64,000 bases of DNA from Ochrobactrum quorumnocens (GCF_002278035.1 NZ_CP022603.1:62001-126000), one strand, 5' to 3'; numbered from the stretch's first letter, positions 27,311-37,477 are shown. The notes: generated from the sequence alone by a model not told the origin. Numbers and translations: made by a program.

Positions 27311-27682
27311 ATGACCAAAAGTGTGATGATCGTCGAGGACAACGAACTGAATATGAAGTTGTTTCGCGATCTTATCGAAGCCAGCGGATATGAAACCATC
27401 AGGACCAGAAATGGTCTTGAGGCGCTTGATCTTGCCCGAGAGCACCGCCCTGATCTTATCTTGATGGATATCCAGCTTCCTGAAGTGTCCGGGCTGGAAG
27501 TGACGAAATGGCTCAAGGATGATGAAGAACTGCGCCACATACCAGTAATCGCAGTCACGGCCTTTGCCATGAAAGGCGATGAGGAGCGTATTCGTCAGGG
27601 AGGCTGTGAGGCCTATATATCCAAGCCGATTTCTGTTCCGCGTTTTATTGAGACGATAAAATCTTATCTGGGCGACGCCTGA
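27311..27682 (+). CDS. divK: Single-domain response regulator DivK
   Basis: 123 residues consisting of a receiver domain only. It has the acidic pocket ([14 protein letters not shown]), the phospho-acceptor Asp in [13 protein letters not shown], the switch Thr in [11 protein letters not shown] and the Lys in YISKPISV. In alphaproteobacteria DivK is phosphorylated by PleC/DivJ-type kinases and feeds through DivL and CckA to CtrA to control asymmetric division. The pleD gene follows 53 bases downstream, the classic divK-pleD order. Confidence 0.96.
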   Translation: MTKSVMIVEDNELNMKLFRDLIEASGYETIRTRNGLEALDLAREHRPDLILMDIQLPEVSGLEVTKWLKDDEELRHIPVIAVTAFAMKGDEERIRQGGCEAYISKPISVPRFIETIKSYLGDA

Positions 27683-27735
27683 TCATTTTCAATGTGGGGA
27701 AGTTTACGGAGTGAGAATCTGGGGGGCTAGGCATC

Positions 27736-29124
27736 ATGACGGCAAGAATTCTCGTCGTTGACGACGCGGAATCACACGTAAAGCTGCTGGAAGCTCTCCT
27801 GTTGCGCGAGTATTACGAGGTCGTAACGGCCTCTAACGGCGCAGAAGCTATCGAAATTTGCCTTGGCGGCCAGATTGATGTGGTTATTCTCGACGTCTTA
27901 TTGCCGGGAATGGATGGTTTTGAAGTTTGCCGTCGCCTGAAAGATGACCCGCGCACAACCAATATTCCTGTTGTGATCCTGACGGCACTGGATAGCCCAA
28001 AAGATAAGATCAAGGGACTTGAAGCAGGCGCAGATGACTTCATGTCGAAGCCGGTCAAAGATCTTCAGCTGCTTTCCCGCGTCAAGAGCCTTGCCCGGCT
28101 CAAAATGGTTTCCGACGAATTGTTCCTGCGCACAGGCACGGTTGCCGACACGGAAGTGGAAGCGCTGCTCGTCACCAAACTTTCTGGCCGGTTTGGGGGC
28201 GGAGAGGATGCCGCCCGCATTCTCGTTGTTGATGAGAACGAACTGGCTGGCGCTCGTCTTCGCATGATTTTGGGCGAAGATTATTTTGTCGATGTTGCTC
28301 ATGACGCCAATGGTGCGCTGATCAAGGCGATTGACAGTGACTACGACAGCATCGTTATTTCTGCCGATTTTACCTATTACGATCCGTTACGGCTCTGTTC
28401 ACAGATGCGCACAATCGAGCGCACAAGGCTTGTGCCGATCATCCTGATCGTGAACGAGGATGAAGGCTCGCTGGTCGTCCGCGCACTTGAGCTTGGCGTA
28501 AATGACTATGTGATGCGGCCGCTGGAGAAGCTCGAGCTTTATGCGCGGCTGCGCACGCAAATCAAGCGCAAGTGCTACAACGACCTTTTGCGTCAAAGCC
28601 TGCACCGTACAATCACCATGGCGGTGACAGACAGCCTCACAGGACTGCATAACCGTCGTTACCTCGATACCCACATGCCGGTGCTGCTTTCGCGCGCTAC
28701 GGGGCGTGAGCGGCCTTTATCAGTCGTTATGATCGACTTTGACCATTTCAAGCGCGTGAACGACAAATATGGTCATGATGGTGGAGATGATGTGCTGCGA
28801 GAATTTGCGGTGCGGCTGCGCAAGAAGATTCGCGGCATGGATGTCATGTGCCGTTATGGCGGCGAGGAGTTTGCGATCGTCCTGCCCGATACTGATATAA
28901 TGGCTGCAGCTGCGGTGGCCGAACGTATTCGCGAAGCGGTGGCAGAGACCCCTTTCCTTCTGGCTAGTGGCAAGCATAAGATCAATATGACGATCAGTAT
29001 CGGCATCGCATCGCTGCGTCTCATGGGAGGCGACACCGCCGAGGCGCTCTTCTCACGAACTGATGCTGCACTTTATGAAGCCAAGAAAAACGGCCGCAAC
29101 AGGATTGCTCTGTCTGCTGCTTAG
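27736..29124 (+). CDS. pleD: Response regulator-diguanylate cyclase PleD
   Basis: 462 residues in the order REC, REC-like, GGDEF. The first receiver has the phospho-Asp in VVILDVLLPGMDG. The second is a degenerate dimerisation receiver (about 155-285). The GGDEF domain carries the active-site loop RYGGEEFAIVLPDTD and, just before it, RGMD, the RxxD inhibitory site for c-di-GMP feedback. The enzyme makes c-di-GMP from two GTP, and in Caulobacter this drives pole remodelling. It is probably co-transcribed with divK. Confidence 0.96.
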   Translation: MTARILVVDDAESHVKLLEALLLREYYEVVTASNGAEAIEICLGGQIDVVILDVLLPGMDGFEVCRRLKDDPRTTNIPVVILTALDSPKDKIKGLEAGADDFMSKPVKDLQLLSRVKSLARLKMVSDELFLRTGTVADTEVEALLVTKLSGRFGGGEDAARILVVDENELAGARLRMILGEDYFVDVAHDANGALIKAIDSDYDSIVISADFTYYDPLRLCSQMRTIERTRLVPIILIVNEDEGSLVVRALELGVNDYVMRPLEKLELYARLRTQIKRKCYNDLLRQSLHRTITMAVTDSLTGLHNRRYLDTHMPVLLSRATGRERPLSVVMIDFDHFKRVNDKYGHDGGDDVLREFAVRLRKKIRGMDVMCRYGGEEFAIVLPDTDIMAAAAVAERIREAVAETPFLLASGKHKINMTISIGIASLRLMGGDTAEALFSRTDAALYEAKKNGRNRIALSAA

Positions 29125-29167
29125 AGCGCATCCCGAAAAGTGCAAAGCGGTTTTCGGACAAGATGCG
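29122..29167. repeat. Dispersed intergenic repeat, copy 1
   Basis: It has the core CATCCCGAAAAGTGCAAAGCGGTTTTCGG and GATGCG ends that pair with GCGCATC. The pleD stop codon TAG is the first part of the repeat. Related copies occur at 38851, 38945, 41541, 43808 and 44717. Confidence 0.75.
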
Positions 29168-29203
29168 TATTAAAAAAGTCAGGACACATCCAACGCTTAA
29201 ACG

Positions 29204-29235
29204 AAAAAAGCCGTCTCGTGAGAGACGGCTTTTTT
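29204..29235. terminator. Bidirectional terminator between pleD and rpmG
   Basis: Arms AAAAAAGCCGTCTC and GAGACGGCTTTTTT (14 bp) with a four-base loop, so both strands have A/T-runs in the correct places. It serves both convergent genes. Confidence 0.9.
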
Positions 29236-29276
29236 GATTCCGGCCAGTGTGTGATGTCTGGCGGAGGAAACGAAAA

Positions 29277-29444
29277 TTACTTGATTTTCGTTTCCTTGAA
29301 GTCGACGTGCTTGCGCGCAATCGGGTCGTACTTTGTCTTTGTCATCTTTTCCGTCATCGTGCGGCTGTTCTTCTTCGTTACGTAGAAGAAGCCGGTGTCA
29401 GCGGTCGACAAAAGCTTGATCTTGATGGTCGTAGCCTTGGCCAT
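29277..29444 (-). CDS. rpmG: 50S ribosomal protein L33
   Basis: 55 residues starting [20 protein letters not shown], followed by [20 protein letters not shown] and ending [10 protein letters not shown], the complete L33 sequence of alphaproteobacteria. This is the form without the zinc-binding cysteine pairs. L33 sits near the E site of the large subunit. It is monocistronic, with a strong terminator 42 bases downstream. Confidence 0.96.
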   Translation of the reverse strand: MAKATTIKIKLLSTADTGFFYVTKKNSRTMTEKMTKTKYDPIARKHVDFKETKIK

Positions 29445-29542
29445 ATCGAAATACCTGCTCTTTCATGATTAAACCGCTGCGAGTCTCGCCAATTGGCTAG
29501 AAGCGGAAATTCGGCGCGACACTACGGATTGAGGGCGAAAAG

Positions 29543-30754
29543 TCAACCCCGCTTCTTCCTTTGGACAAGTCTTATCGCAGCAAAGAGTGCAAAAGCTGCA
29601 AAAAAGATGCCGAGAGTGAGCGGAAAGCCCTTTGGTCCCATGGCATCCATGCCCACACCGACCGCTTGAGGTCCTGCGAGCATGCCGATTGCATAGCAGA
29701 AAACAAAGGCAGCGTTGGCGGAAGCCAACTCGCGACCGGTGAGTTCTGAACCAAGATGCGCGAGGCCGACCGTGTAGAGTCCCGCCACAACGCCACCCCA
29801 TAAGAACAGGACGGCTGCCATCAGATACCAGCTTTGCATGAGATATGGCAGGGCAATCATACCGATGAGGCCCGTCACAGCACAGAACAGCAGCAGCTTA
29901 CGCCGGTCTGAAATACGGTCGCTTATGATACCGAGCGGTATCTGCATCAACACATTACCAAGCCCGATCATTGTCAGCAGCAGCGCTGCGTCCCCTTCAT
30001 CATATCCGACTCGCGCGCCAAAGACCGGAAACAGAGCGAAACCGCCTGTTTCGACGGCACCAAATACGAAGACTGCCATGGTTGCAGTGGGAACAGCAAA
30101 GATGAACGGCAGAAAGGGAACATGATCGCCTTCCTCGAAATCCGGACTGTCGCGCCAGGCGAGTAGCACGGGTATCGTAGCCACTATGATGATTGCAAAG
30201 CCGACATAGAAGGGCATGCCTCCCGCACTGCCGATCTTGGAGAATAGCCATGGGCCCAGTGCGAAACCCAGCGAAAGTGACGTCGCGTAAATGCCAAGCA
30301 CAAGTCCGCGCTTTTCAGGCGGGGCGGAGGCATTGATCCAGTATTCGGACAAAACAAACAGCACAGTCAGCGCAAAATGCAGAACGATCCGCAAGGCGAA
30401 CCATGCCCAGAGCGGTTGCAGGAAGTGGAAGCCTAGAAAAGCAACACTGCCGATGACAAGCATGAGCACAATGGCGCGTGCGACGCCCAGCCGGGCTGCA
30501 ATCGGTGCCGCGAGTGGTGCGGCGACAATCGACGCAAGGCCAGCGACAGCCGTGTTGGCGCCGATCAGGCTTGCGGAGTGACCGCGTGCTTCAAGAAGTA
30601 CACTCAGAAGCGGTATGCCCAAGCCAATTGCAGCGCCCATAGCGCTGATCGTAGCTATTGCTGCAGCAAGCGAACGCCAATGCATCTGGCCCTCATTCGG
30701 CCCGCCTTCCGGTTCCCGGGAGGCAAGATCGGTAGGGTGGATTTCTTTGTTCAT
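29543..30754 (-). CDS. Major facilitator superfamily transporter
   Basis: 403 residues and twelve predicted membrane segments. The loop between TM8 and TM9 carries GIISDRISDRRKLLL, an MFS loop motif, and TM5 has LGIYATSLSLGFALGPWLF. It resembles the YcaD/quinolone-efflux-like group, but the substrate is unknown. It starts five bases after the Nudix gene and is the last gene of the topA-rnr-DUF983-Nudix-MFS run. Confidence 0.88.
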   Translation of the reverse strand: MNKEIHPTDLASREPEGGPNEGQMHWRSLAAAIATISAMGAAIGLGIPLLSVLLEARGHSASLIGANTAVAGLASIVAAPLAAPIAARLGVARAIVLMLVIGSVAFLGFHFLQPLWAWFALRIVLHFALTVLFVLSEYWINASAPPEKRGLVLGIYATSLSLGFALGPWLFSKIGSAGGMPFYVGFAIIIVATIPVLLAWRDSPDFEEGDHVPFLPFIFAVPTATMAVFVFGAVETGGFALFPVFGARVGYDEGDAALLLTMIGLGNVLMQIPLGIISDRISDRRKLLLFCAVTGLIGMIALPYLMQSWYLMAAVLFLWGGVVAGLYTVGLAHLGSELTGRELASANAAFVFCYAIGMLAGPQAVGVGMDAMGPKGFPLTLGIFFAAFALFAAIRLVQRKKRG

Positions 30755-30758
30755 ATTG

Positions 30759-31541
30759 TCAGATCACTTCACGGACAAAGCGGCCATGCCGCTTGCTGTA
30801 TTGTGCCACAGGCAAGGTGGCAGGCAGGTCGAGCCGAGTTTCTGTGAGCAGCATTCGCGCTTCCTTTAGAATGGCCTGAGTAATTCGGGCAACGTCGAGT
30901 TTATCAACTTCATCAATTGTCACCCAATCCAAATCTTCCAGTTCGCCACTTGGAACAAGTGATGCTCGTTCAAGTTCCGGCAGGCTGTCGCGAAAGGCGA
31001 TAAAAAAACGCGCATCAAATCGACGGACATTGCCGGGTGGCGTTACCGCTCGAGCGAAATAGCGCAGATCACCAAGCGCTGGCAACGCACCACGTTCAAG
31101 GAATGCACACCAATCCTTGTTATCAGGCATTATTATGTTGGTGGATGACAAACGTTTGGCAAAAGAGGTTTGATCGGAGTTCGGCCTGTCAAAGGATGTA
31201 CGTGCAATCCTTAGCCCGGTTTCCTCAAAAGTTTCTCGGATAGCGCAAAGCCCTAGCGCACGAGCCCTGCGCTGCGAAGCGCGGGTTCCCATGCCTGTCA
31301 TCAGTTTTTGGGTGTCGTTTTCACTGAGTTCTGTTGCCGCCGTTACCGCGCCGTCCCCTGCCTCTGCCCGTCCACCGGGGAAGACAAATTTGCCCGGCAT
31401 GAAAGCCAGACTGGGATGACGTTTGCCCATCAGAATGCGTGGCGTGCGACCTGTCCGGTCAATCAACAACAACGACGCTGCATCGTGTGGACGCAGCGCC
31501 GATTTAGTTGATGACTGATTGGAATGGACGGGGGAGGTCAC
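30759..31541 (-). CDS. Nudix hydrolase (NUDT19-like, interrupted Nudix box)
   Basis: 260 residues from a GTG at 31541 preceded by AGGCGG. A longer frame reaches 31709 but would overlap the DUF983 gene by 150 bases with unlike composition, so the GTG is preferred. The Nudix box is split: FVFPGGRAEAGD supplies the first glycines, and about 45 residues later CAIRETFEETGLRI supplies REx2EExG. This arrangement is known in the NUDT19/RP2p-like branch that acts on CoA or related diphosphates. Substrate not determined. Confidence 0.82.
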   Translation of the reverse strand: MTSPVHSNQSSTKSALRPHDAASLLLIDRTGRTPRILMGKRHPSLAFMPGKFVFPGGRAEAGDGAVTAATELSENDTQKLMTGMGTRASQRRARALGLCAIRETFEETGLRIARTSFDRPNSDQTSFAKRLSSTNIIMPDNKDWCAFLERGALPALGDLRYFARAVTPPGNVRRFDARFFIAFRDSLPELERASLVPSGELEDLDWVTIDEVDKLDVARITQAILKEARMLLTETRLDLPATLPVAQYSKRHGRFVREVI

Positions 31542-31555
31542 GGCAGAACCGCCTG

Positions 31556-32020
31556 TTATGTGACGTCGCCGTAATCGCCTTCGCCCTGTCCACCAAAGCC
31601 GTGCATGAACAATGCCCATTGCAGGCCGATGGTTGCGCCCTTGATGGGCTGTAGCAAGATCAGGGACATGATCACAATCATCGGACCCCATATCGCCATA
31701 TGAGCCCACAATGAGAGGTTGGTCGTGGCTTCCACGCCCATGAATGCGCCAACCACGATGTGTCCGACGATGAGGATCGTCAGGTAGGCAGGAAGATCAT
31801 CAGCGCGCTGCTCGGTATAATCTTCTCCACAGACAGAGCAATGATCCACTGGCTTTACAAAGGCGCGAAACAGCTTTCCCTCACCACAATGCGGGCAGCG
31901 GCATTTGAATCCGCGCCAGAGAGCCTGACCAAGAGGGCGGCTCGGACGCGCGGTTTTCTGGCTTTCGCCACCGAAAACCTGAACATGACTATTTGTGGAA
32001 TTGGCCTCTAACGTGCTCAT
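31556..32020 (-). CDS. DUF983 family membrane protein
   Basis: 154 residues. An N-terminal zinc-ribbon-like motif (CPHCGEGKLF and CSVCGEDY) is followed by two hydrophobic segments (about 82-102 and 108-130). This is the DUF983 layout common in rhizobia. The function is unknown. It overlaps the rnr stop by four bases and the Nudix gene follows after 14 bases. Confidence 0.85.
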   Translation of the reverse strand: MSTLEANSTNSHVQVFGGESQKTARPSRPLGQALWRGFKCRCPHCGEGKLFRAFVKPVDHCSVCGEDYTEQRADDLPAYLTILIVGHIVVGAFMGVEATTNLSLWAHMAIWGPMIVIMSLILLQPIKGATIGLQWALFMHGFGGQGEGDYGDVT

Positions 32021-34416
32021 CTGCGACCTTTTCTCTTAGAACCCGTTTTCTTGGGCCCTGTTTTGGAGGCGCCGGAAAAGCCTGCAGGCTTTCCTTTGCG
32101 CCCGCGCATTCCCTTGCTTGCCTTATGATGCGAACGTGTCGACATCGGCAGGGAATGCGGTTCGGAAACCATCTCAAAACGAAGCGCACCCGCAACGGGG
32201 AGCGCTTCCACAAGTCTTACCGTGACAGTATCGCCCAGACGGAAGCCTTTTCCGCTTCTTTCTCCGGCGATCGCATGGTTCGCTTCGTCATATAGATAGT
32301 ATTCATCACCCAAAGTTGAAATGGGCACAAGTCCGTCTGCGCCATATGTCGCAAGAGACACGAAAAGACCAGCCCTGGTGACGCCTGTGACGCGGGCTTC
32401 GTAATCGTCACCAAGATGGGCGGCGAGGAAGTGTGCGATAAGACGATCAACAGTTTCTCGTTCGGCGAGCATGGCCCGGCGTTCAGTCGAGGAAATCAGT
32501 GCCGCAGTTTTTTCAAGTTGCGATTCTTCTATCGCGGTCAGCCCGTCATTACCCAGGCCAAGAGCCTTGATCAGAGCGCGATGGACGATGAGATCTGCAT
32601 AACGGCGAATTGGCGATGTGAAATGCGCATATTTGTGCAAATTCAAACCGAAATGGCCGATATTGTCAGGGCTGTAGATAGCCTGACTTTGCGTGCGAAG
32701 CACAACCTGATTGACTAGATCCTGATGATCCGTGCCATCAACTGCTTCCAGAATGCGATTGAACTGGCCCGGCCTGAGTTCGGCCCCCTTTGCGAGGTTC
32801 ATATCAAGCGTACGCAGGAATTCACGCAGGCTTTCCTGTTTTGCGAGTGCAGGCGCGTCGTGAATACGGAAGATCAGCGGCTGGCGGCGCGCTTCAAGCA
32901 CTTCAGCCGCAGCCACGTTGGCCTGAATCATGAACTCTTCAATGAGCTTATGTGCATCAAGCCTTTCCGGCACGATGACCTTATCAACCTTGCCGTCGGG
33001 AGCCAGTAGAATTTTCTTTTCTGGAAGGTCGAGCTCAAGCGGCTCGCGTGCATCGCGACCACGCTTCAAGGCTGCATAGGCGGCCCACAGCGGCTTGAGA
33101 ATGGTATCAAGAATGGGTGCGGTCTTATCGTCCGTCGCACCGTCAATCGCTGCTTGAGCCTGCGGATAGGCCAATTTTGCAGCTGAACGCATCAGAATGC
33201 GGTGGAACTTGTGTGACTTCTTGTGACCGTTGGCATCGAACACCATACGCACCGCAAGCGCGGGTCGATCTTCCAGTTCACGCAATGAACAGAGATCGTT
33301 GGAAATGCGCTCGGGCAACATCGGTACAACGCGGTCGGGGAAGTAGACCGAATTGCCGCGTTTCAGCGCTTCACGATCAAGTGCAGAATTCGGGCAAATA
33401 TAAGCAGCGACATCGGCAATAGCGACGATCACAATATGTCCGCCAGTATTATCCGGGTCTGTATCGGGTTCTGCATAAACCGCGTCGTCATGATCCTTTG
33501 CATCTGCCGGATCGATGGTAACGAGCGGAATCTTACGCCAGTCTTCCCGATTGCCATCAAGCGTCGCAGGCTTGGCGTTTTCCGCTTCCCGGATGACATC
33601 ATCCGGGAAAATATGCGGAATTTCATGTTCATGGATCGCAATCATCGACAGCGCTTTTTCGCTGTCGATGGAGCCGACTACCTGACGCACCTTGCCTGCT
33701 GGCAGGCCGTAACGGCGCGAGGATGTAAGCTCGACTTCGACCAGATCGCCGCTTTTAGCATCCTGTAGGGACTGCGGGTCCAGCTGCACTTCCGGTTGTT
33801 TGCGGTTGACTGGTTCCAACCGCCATTCGCCGTTGCTGAGCTTGCGTAACACGCCGAGCACTGCATTGTTGCTGTGGTCGATTACCTTGATCACGCGAGC
33901 CGAATATTCCGGGCCGTCATTTTCCTTGCTACGGAAAATCTTGGCCAATACGCGATCGCCAACACCCACAGTGGGGCCATCGGAGGCTTTATTGAGACGC
34001 GTACGGCGGATCAGCACTACCGGCGCCTTACCATGTTCGGCTTCGTCCCAATCCGTTGGACGCGCAACGAGACCACCGTCATTGTCCCGTCCGGTTACGT
34101 TTAAAGTTGTGATCGGGGGCAACGAACCAGGGCGCGACAATTTGCGATCGCGTTTTTCAACGAGCCCTTCATCGGCTAGCTCACGCAACAGGTCTTTTAG
34201 ATAGACGCGTGCGTCGCCCTTGATGTTGAAGGCTTTGGCAAGTTCACGCTTGCCAGCGCGATCCGGATTTTCCTCAATGAACTTAAGAACTTCGTCACGC
34301 GTCGGCAAAAAGGAAATCGGATCACCCGATTTCGCCGCGTTTGATTTTGCTGTTGTTGCACGCCGTTCGGTCCGCGCGGATCGTCCGGTATCTGGTTTGG
34401 GGAAACGGCGCGCCAA
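32017..34416 (-). CDS. rnr: Ribonuclease R (3'-5' exoribonuclease)
   Basis: 799 residues. It has an N-terminal winged-helix region (about 40-110), cold-shock domains, then the RNB catalytic core with TIDPADAKDHDDAVYAE supplying the metal-binding aspartates. An S1 domain follows (YEARVTGVTRAGLFVSLATY), and the protein ends in a Lys/Arg-rich tail. It degrades structured RNA and assists tmRNA-linked decay. It begins three bases after topA ends and overlaps DUF983. Confidence 0.96.
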   Translation of the reverse strand: MARRFPKPDTGRSARTERRATTAKSNAAKSGDPISFLPTRDEVLKFIEENPDRAGKRELAKAFNIKGDARVYLKDLLRELADEGLVEKRDRKLSRPGSLPPITTLNVTGRDNDGGLVARPTDWDEAEHGKAPVVLIRRTRLNKASDGPTVGVGDRVLAKIFRSKENDGPEYSARVIKVIDHSNNAVLGVLRKLSNGEWRLEPVNRKQPEVQLDPQSLQDAKSGDLVEVELTSSRRYGLPAGKVRQVVGSIDSEKALSMIAIHEHEIPHIFPDDVIREAENAKPATLDGNREDWRKIPLVTIDPADAKDHDDAVYAEPDTDPDNTGGHIVIVAIADVAAYICPNSALDREALKRGNSVYFPDRVVPMLPERISNDLCSLRELEDRPALAVRMVFDANGHKKSHKFHRILMRSAAKLAYPQAQAAIDGATDDKTAPILDTILKPLWAAYAALKRGRDAREPLELDLPEKKILLAPDGKVDKVIVPERLDAHKLIEEFMIQANVAAAEVLEARRQPLIFRIHDAPALAKQESLREFLRTLDMNLAKGAELRPGQFNRILEAVDGTDHQDLVNQVVLRTQSQAIYSPDNIGHFGLNLHKYAHFTSPIRRYADLIVHRALIKALGLGNDGLTAIEESQLEKTAALISSTERRAMLAERETVDRLIAHFLAAHLGDDYEARVTGVTRAGLFVSLATYGADGLVPISTLGDEYYLYDEANHAIAGERSGKGFRLGDTVTVRLVEALPVAGALRFEMVSEPHSLPMSTRSHHKASKGMRGRKGKPAGFSGASKTGPKKTGSKRKGRR

Positions 34417-34419
34417 GTC

Positions 34420-37062
34420 TTACTCCTCTGCCGCTTTCGCCTTGCTTTTTGATTTAGCAGCGGGCTTCTTTGCGGCGGTCTTTTTCGTTGTTGTCTTCTT
34501 TTCAGCAGTCGCTGACTTGCTGGCGGCTTTACGTGCCGGAGCCTTTTTGGGCTTCGTGCTGCCAGCTTTTTCCGTAATCAGGGCGAGCGCTTCTTCAAGC
34601 GTCACACTTGCCGGGTCTTTGCCCTTTGGCAGGGTAGCATTGACTTTGCCCCAGTTGACATACGGACCATAGCGGCCATCACGGACGGTGATTGAACCAC
34701 CATCAGGATGATCGCCAAGCGTTGCAAGCGCTGCAGGTGTGGAACGCCCGCGACCAGCACCCTTGGATTGTTTGTCGGCAAGCACAGCAACCGCACGGTT
34801 AAGGCCGACCGAGAAAACTTCGTCAGCATTTTCGAGGTTCGCGAACGTACCGTCATGGCTGACATAAGGACCATAGCGTCCAATGCCGGCTGAAATCATT
34901 TTGCCGGTTTCAGGGTGCTGTCCGACATCGCGTGGCAGCGACAGAAGGGCAATCGCCTTTTCATGATCAAGCGTATCGACCGACCAGCCTTTCGGCAGAC
35001 TCGCGCGCTTGGCTTCCTTGCCTTCGCCGCGCTGGATATAAGGTCCGAAACGTCCGGTGCGGGCAGTGATTTCTTCGCCGGTGAAAGGATCTTTGCCGAG
35101 TGACTTTGGTTCATCAGAAGCCGCAGCATCGCCACTTCCCTCACCACCGAGCTGACGAGTGAACTTGCATTCGGGATAATTGGAGCAGCCGACGAATGCG
35201 CCATATTTGCCGAGCTTCAGCGAGAGTTGACCTGTTCCACAAGTTGGGCAGGTGCGTGGATCGCTGCCATCGCCGCGATCCGGGAAGGCAAGCGGTGCCA
35301 GTTCTTCGTTGAGCGCGTCGAGAACATTGGTAACACGCAGTTCCTTGATGTCGTCGACAGAGCCGGAGAAATCACGCCAGAAATCGCGCAGCACGTCTTT
35401 CCACGACAGCTTGCCGTCGGAAATCAGATCGAGCTTTTCTTCCAGATCGGCCGTGAAATCATATTCGACATAGCGCTTGAAGAAGCTTTCAAGGAACGAT
35501 GTTACCAGACGGCCTTTCGGGTCTGGCGTCAGCTTGCGCTTGTCGATGGTAATATATTCCCGATCGCGCAAGGTGGCGAGTGTCGCCGCATAGGTCGAAG
35601 GACGGCCAATGCCGAGCTCCTCCATTTTCTTGATGAGAGAGGCTTCGGAATAGCGCGGCGGTGGTTCTGTGGAGTGCTGCGTGGCGTCGATCTTTTCACG
35701 CGCAATCGCTTCACCAGAGCGGATTTCCGGCAGCTTTGCGCTGTCTTCATCCTCGTCCTCTTCCTCGCGATGATCTGTATAGGCAGCTAGGAATCCGTCG
35801 AACTTGGTGACCGAACCATTGGCGCGCAGCATTGCCGACTTCGAGCCGTTCAAGGCCTCGATGTCTGCTGTCGTGCGTTCAATGTCGGCAGCCTGCATCT
35901 GGCTTGCGATAGCACGCTTCCAGATCAGCTCGTAAAGACGCGCCTGATCTTCATCTAGATAGCGGCGCACTTCTTTGGGGTGGCGCATGAAGTCAGTCGG
36001 GCGGATTGCTTCGTGCGCTTCCTGTGCGTTCTTCGCCTTGCTGGCATAATAGCGTGGCTTTTCCGGTACGTAGTTCGGGCCGAAGCTTTTGCCGATCGCA
36101 TCACGCGCTGCAGTGATCGCTTCGGGCGCCATTTGCACACCGTCAGTTCGCATATAGGTGATGAGACCGGTGGTTTCGCCGCCAATGTCTACGCCTTCAT
36201 AAAGGCGCTGCGCCACCTGCATGGTGCGCGAAGCAGAGAAGCCGAGCTGACCGGACGCTGCCTGTTGCAAGGTCGATGTGGTGAATGGAGGCCCAGGATT
36301 GCGCTTGGTTGGCTTTGCCTCGACCGAGACTGCCTTGAAGCTTGCGCCTTCAAGCATGGTTCGGATCGCGCTTGCCTGCTCTTCATTCTTGATATCGAGC
36401 TTGCCAAGACGCTTACCATCGACAGCGGTTAGGCGTGCCGTGAAGTTATCATTGCGTGGCGTTTTTAAAAGCGCGGCAATGTTCCAGTATTCTTCACGAA
36501 TGAAGCGCTCGATCTCGGACTCGCGATCACAGACCAGACGAAGGGCTACCGACTGAACGCGGCCAGCCGAACGAGCACCTGGCAATTTGCGCCACAGGAC
36601 CGGCGACAAGGTAAAGCCGACCAGATAATCGAGAGCACGGCGAGCCAGATAGGCGTCAACCAGAGGCTCGTCGATGTCACGCGGATTGGCGATAGCATCA
36701 AGGACAGCCTTCTTGGTGATTGCGTTGAATGCAACGCGCTTTACCGTTTTGCCCTTGAGAGCTTTCTTTTGATTGAGAACTTCCAGCACATGCCATGAAA
36801 TGGCTTCCCCTTCGCGATCAGGGTCAGTTGCCAGAAACAGGCCATCGGCGTCCTTCAACGCTTTGACAATATCTGCCAGACGCTTGGCGGAATTGCTGTC
36901 CACTTCCCAGGACATGGCAAAATCTTCGTCCGGGCGGACGGAGCCATCCTTAGCTGGCAGATCTCGCACATGACCAAACGAAGCCAGAACCTTATAGTTC
37001 GAGCCGAGATATTTGTTGATAGTTTTGGCCTTGGCAGGCGATTCGACAACGACAACGTTCAT
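34420..37062 (-). CDS. topA: DNA topoisomerase I
   Basis: 880 residues. Type IA enzyme that relaxes negative supercoils. The TOPRIM domain starts at the N-terminus (VVVESPAKAKTINKYLG) and carries LATDPDREGEAISWH. The active-site Tyr is in GLITYMRTDG (near residue 310). C-terminally there is one four-Cys zinc finger (CPTCGTG...GCSNYPEC), then three repeats of the GRxGPYV type, and a Lys/Ala-rich tail of about 45 residues. It heads the topA-rnr cluster. Confidence 0.97.
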   Translation of the reverse strand: MNVVVVESPAKAKTINKYLGSNYKVLASFGHVRDLPAKDGSVRPDEDFAMSWEVDSNSAKRLADIVKALKDADGLFLATDPDREGEAISWHVLEVLNQKKALKGKTVKRVAFNAITKKAVLDAIANPRDIDEPLVDAYLARRALDYLVGFTLSPVLWRKLPGARSAGRVQSVALRLVCDRESEIERFIREEYWNIAALLKTPRNDNFTARLTAVDGKRLGKLDIKNEEQASAIRTMLEGASFKAVSVEAKPTKRNPGPPFTTSTLQQAASGQLGFSASRTMQVAQRLYEGVDIGGETTGLITYMRTDGVQMAPEAITAARDAIGKSFGPNYVPEKPRYYASKAKNAQEAHEAIRPTDFMRHPKEVRRYLDEDQARLYELIWKRAIASQMQAADIERTTADIEALNGSKSAMLRANGSVTKFDGFLAAYTDHREEEDEDEDSAKLPEIRSGEAIAREKIDATQHSTEPPPRYSEASLIKKMEELGIGRPSTYAATLATLRDREYITIDKRKLTPDPKGRLVTSFLESFFKRYVEYDFTADLEEKLDLISDGKLSWKDVLRDFWRDFSGSVDDIKELRVTNVLDALNEELAPLAFPDRGDGSDPRTCPTCGTGQLSLKLGKYGAFVGCSNYPECKFTRQLGGEGSGDAAASDEPKSLGKDPFTGEEITARTGRFGPYIQRGEGKEAKRASLPKGWSVDTLDHEKAIALLSLPRDVGQHPETGKMISAGIGRYGPYVSHDGTFANLENADEVFSVGLNRAVAVLADKQSKGAGRGRSTPAALATLGDHPDGGSITVRDGRYGPYVNWGKVNATLPKGKDPASVTLEEALALITEKAGSTKPKKAPARKAASKSATAEKKTTTKKTAAKKPAAKSKSKAKAAEE

Positions 37063-37309
37063 TAAAGCAGCCTAGATTCGCGATCTTCCAAGGCAAAATG
37101 CCCATTCATCGCGTTCAAATTGTTGCCTTTCACATGAACAGCGGTTTGCGTTTGGTCAAGAGCATGATGACAAAATTCGTCAAATACAACTTAAAATTGC
37201 TGCTGTTAAGTGTATAACCAATGGTAGTATTTGGTTGGGTATATCCGATGGGTTTGAACCAGGAGGGTGATTTTCACGTGATGGAAACAGAAACGTCGTG
37301 GGGGCATAA

Positions 37310-37471
37310 ATGGTTCAACGGGAGACAGCTCACCGCGAGACATTGGCGCATAATGAAGAAATGTTTCAAGAACTCGTCAAGATGGCAAGGACAACCGATA
37401 GTCATCTTTTGGCCTATCTGATGGATATGGCATTGCAGGAAGCGCGAGACAATCAACATAACTATACATAA
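37310..37471 (+). CDS. Small conserved-looking protein of unknown function
   Basis: 53 residues, starting MVQRETAHRETLAHNEEMFQ and ending DNQHNYT. Strongly amphipathic helical sequence (ELVKMARTT, LLAYLMDMALQEAR). A GGGGG tract lies five bases before the ATG. It occupies most of the 415-base gap between topA and the dprA remnant and reads toward the latter. Length and composition look like a real small alphaproteobacterial protein, but the family is not recognised. Confidence 0.55.
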   Translation: MVQRETAHRETLAHNEEMFQELVKMARTTDSHLLAYLMDMALQEARDNQHNYT

Positions 37472-37477
37472 CTGACT

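Noticed and set aside
31542..31709. Longer N-terminus for the Nudix gene
   Set aside because: It would overlap the well-supported DUF983 gene. The GTG at 31541 has a ribosome site just after the DUF983 stop.
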